Both the position numbers and the translations under genes were made by a program. A DNA stretch of 8,606 nucleotides, taken from the NCBI GenBank assembly GCA_938030845.1, contig CALHIC010000178.1:1-8606 (forward strand), written 5' to 3'. Origin of the DNA: an uncultured Oribacterium sp. GTDB lineage: Bacteria; Bacillota; Clostridia; Lachnospirales; Lachnospiraceae. The notes below the pieces were generated by a model, which worked only from the letters and a program-made list of their open reading frames with translations, was not told where the DNA came from and ran no database searches. This document shows positions 7,466 through 8,606 of this stretch, in pieces. Each line of letters begins with the position of its first letter. Position 1 is the stretch's first letter.

Positions 7466-8309
7466 GGTCCTTACTCTCCTTTTGAAAACGATCGTCTTTT
7501 CGCTCTTTAAGCACCAAGACTTCCCTTAAATCCGTAAAATCTGCGGCAGGAATCAGATAGCCGTTTTTCATTAAACGCTTCTCATCTTCTTCTATACCGA
7601 TGGCATAGCCTACCAAAATACCGGGAAGAAATTTAGAGGAAATATTGGAGGTAACAATACGATCTCCATCCTGAATTACCGCTTCTTTCTTCATATTGGT
7701 AATTCTGAGTCTTCCCTCTTCAAATAGCTGTAAATCGCCGGCCACGATACAGGTATCACTGGACTGAATTCCCATGCAGGAAACTCTGGACTCATCATCT
7801 ATGATGGAACGTACAGTGGCATAATTCAGTCCCACATCCGTAACAATTCCTACCAGACCGCCCTTGGCCATAACATTTTGATCTACCATAATGCCGTCCT
7901 TAGAGCCCTTATCTATACGGAAGACCTGGAACCAGTTTTCCGAGTCCTTGGCAATGACTCTGGCGGCTACCTTATCGTACTGTAAATATTGCTGATCCAG
8001 GGAATATAAATCCCGTAGACGTTTTAATTCTTCTTCATTCTGCTTTAAGATATTGTTTTCCTCTGTCAGAAGGTCGATTTTGGCATTAAGCTTTTCATTC
8101 TCCGCTTCCGCTTCCAAGAGGGTTTTGTGCTTTTCCCAGCGGGAATAGAGCTTATAGCCTACATAATTCACACCGGACTGTATAGGAACCAAAACGGTTC
8201 CCACTGCATTCCGAAGAGGATTCATAAAGCCGTCTTTAACAGACGACAGAACAATCATCATAATGCATAAGACCGTTAAGAGTATAAAAATATATTGATT
8301 TTTTGTCAA
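7455..8309 (-). CDS. mreC: Rod-shape-determining protein MreC
   Basis: The product is 284 residues, the usual MreC length. A membrane anchor lies at about residues 6-24, a charged coiled coil at about 57-103 and a beta-rich extracytoplasmic domain from about 112. Typical MreC stretches are WFQVFRIDKGSKDGI (126-140), GLVGIV (151-156) and GDRIVTSN followed by FLPGILVG (215-234). MreC links the cytoplasmic MreB filament to PBP2/RodA outside and activates them. The start is uncertain. TTG at 8309 is the first standard start after an in-frame TAG, but the only good Shine-Dalgarno (AAAAGGAG at 8326-8333) is 16 bases away. ATT at 8315 would be at 10 bases and would add two residues. A consensus promoter overlaps the same spot. 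mreB, the usual upstream neighbour, is absent, and the tsaD fragment lies there instead. The stop overlaps the mreD start. Confidence 0.92.
   Translation of the reverse strand: MTKNQYIFILLTVLCIMMIVLSSVKDGFMNPLRNAVGTVLVPIQSGVNYVGYKLYSRWEKHKTLLEAEAENEKLNAKIDLLTEENNILKQNEEELKRLRDLYSLDQQYLQYDKVAARVIAKDSENWFQVFRIDKGSKDGIMVDQNVMAKGGLVGIVTDVGLNYATVRSIIDDESRVSCMGIQSSDTCIVAGDLQLFEEGRLRITNMKKEAVIQDGDRIVTSNISSKFLPGILVGYAIGIEEDEKRLMKNGYLIPAADFTDLREVLVLKERKDDRFQKESKDLAE
8281..8309 (-). promoter_or_regulatory. Near-perfect sigma-A promoter overlapping the mreC 5' end
   Basis: TTGACA (8304-8309, 6 of 6) and TATACT (8281-8286, 5 of 6) are separated by exactly 17 bases on the minus strand. The -35 box begins at the same base as the TTG start of mreC, so a transcript from it would start near 8274 and lack that start codon. 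It may be an internal promoter for mreD and later genes, or a chance match in AT-rich coding sequence. Confidence 0.45.
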
Positions 8310-8325
8310 TAGAATGAGTTTCTAT

Positions 8326-8333
8326 CTCCTTTT
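8326..8333 (-). promoter_or_regulatory. Shine-Dalgarno-like AAAAGGAG upstream of mreC
   Basis: AAAAGGAG on the minus strand is the only ribosome-site-like sequence near the mreC start. It is 16 bases from TTG at 8309 (too far) and 10 bases from ATT at 8315. A CTCC at 8334-8337 could pair with its GGAG across a 4-base loop, a stem of only 4 bp. Confidence 0.5.
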
Positions 8334-8353
8334 GGAGTTATATTCTTTCTTAA

Positions 8354-8391
8354 TTAAAAAGGATTCAAAGTTTTTTAAACCTTAAATCCTT
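8354..8391 (-). terminator. Rho-independent terminator of tsaD
   Basis: Reading the minus strand, the arms 8377-8391 and 8359-8373 form a 15-bp stem with two G-U wobbles and a 3-base loop. The base of the stem runs into a T run (8356-8360), then AATTA. It lies about 20 bases after the tsaD stop. It should end tsaD transcription and isolate tsaD from mreC, although mreC is only about 45 bases further on. Confidence 0.8.
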
Positions 8392-8410
8392 AATAAATTT
8401 TATTTATTTT

Positions 8411-8606
8411 TTACATAGCTTTCTCATCACTAACCATTAAACTTGCAACACCATTTAAGTCTAAACCTGCAAAACAATCTTCTTTATTTTTAGAATTTTT
8501 TAACTTATAATATGCTGCCTCTGCTATCATAGCTGCATTATCTGTACATAATTTCATACTTGGATATATAACTTTAATTCCTTTTTCAGCTGCTTTTTCT
8601 GTAAGT
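8411..8606 (-). CDS. tsaD: TsaD, tRNA N6-threonylcarbamoyladenosine transferase (C-terminal 64 residues)
   Basis: The frame is open from the right edge to TAA at 8411-8413 and encodes 64 residues; the 5' part lies outside the window. [15 protein letters not shown] (14-28) is the conserved C-terminal TsaD motif (CTDNxAMIA; E. coli has FCTDNGAMIA), part of the nucleotide/metal site. TsaD transfers the threonylcarbamoyl group to A37 of ANN-decoding tRNAs, working with TsaB and TsaE in bacteria. Codon use (TTA, ATA, GCA, AAA) and about 27% GC differ strongly from the rest of the window, so it probably comes from a different genomic background. The tail ([12 protein letters not shown]) is not one I recognise from a particular genus. 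The gene has its own terminator and no functional link to the mre genes. Confidence 0.88.
   Translation of the reverse strand, partial: LTEKAAEKGIKVIYPSMKLCTDNAAMIAEAAYYKLKNSKNKEDCFAGLDLNGVASLMVSDEKAM

Noticed and set aside
8326..8337. CTCC-AAAA-GGAG hairpin before mreC as a translation control element
   Set aside because: The stem is only 4 bp, and no conserved riboswitch features are present.
8336..8370. Promoter upstream of mreC using TATAAC and TTGAAT
   Set aside because: The spacing is 20 bases, the boxes are weak, and the region overlaps the tsaD terminator arm.

Overview
The window is a minus-strand cell-elongation (rod-shape) cluster from a low-to-moderate GC Firmicute. Gene order, the very long class B PBP2, wide use of AGA/GGA codons and TTG starts suggest a Lachnospiraceae-like Clostridia member. 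That placement rests on remembered family sequences, not on a search.

In transcription order (high to low coordinates) the layout is: the 3' end of an AT-rich tsaD gene with a strong terminator; mreC and mreD (overlapping, both apparently starting with TTG); mrdA (PBP2 transpeptidase); rodA (SEDS glycosyltransferase); a methylglyoxal-synthase-like gene; and a D,D-carboxypeptidase lipoprotein. A new promoter then leads into a small P-loop protein and a HlyD-like membrane-anchored protein that runs off the left edge. MreC/MreD, RodA and PBP2 are parts of the lateral-wall synthesis machine, and the carboxypeptidase trims the peptidoglycan it makes.

Three things are out of the ordinary. First, rodA has an in-frame TAA at codon 128, and mrdA loses its reading frame about 25 residues after its KTG motif. 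The enzymes that normally work as a polymerase/crosslinker pair are therefore both broken as read here, while every other complete gene is open. Second, the MgsA-like protein keeps the fold motifs but lacks residues matching E. coli Asp71, His98 and Asp101, so it may not make methylglyoxal. Third, base composition changes sharply at about 8310-8350. The last ~200 bases (tsaD) are about 27% GC, against roughly 35-50% in blocks sampled inside the cluster, and tsaD sits where mreB is usually found. This is either a rearrangement or transfer, or a chimeric assembly join.

I see no mobile element, CRISPR array, tRNA or rRNA. No gene-free stretch exceeds about 100 bases. Most of the window is a well-known conserved cluster; the interest lies in its defects, the divergent MgsA and the right-hand junction.
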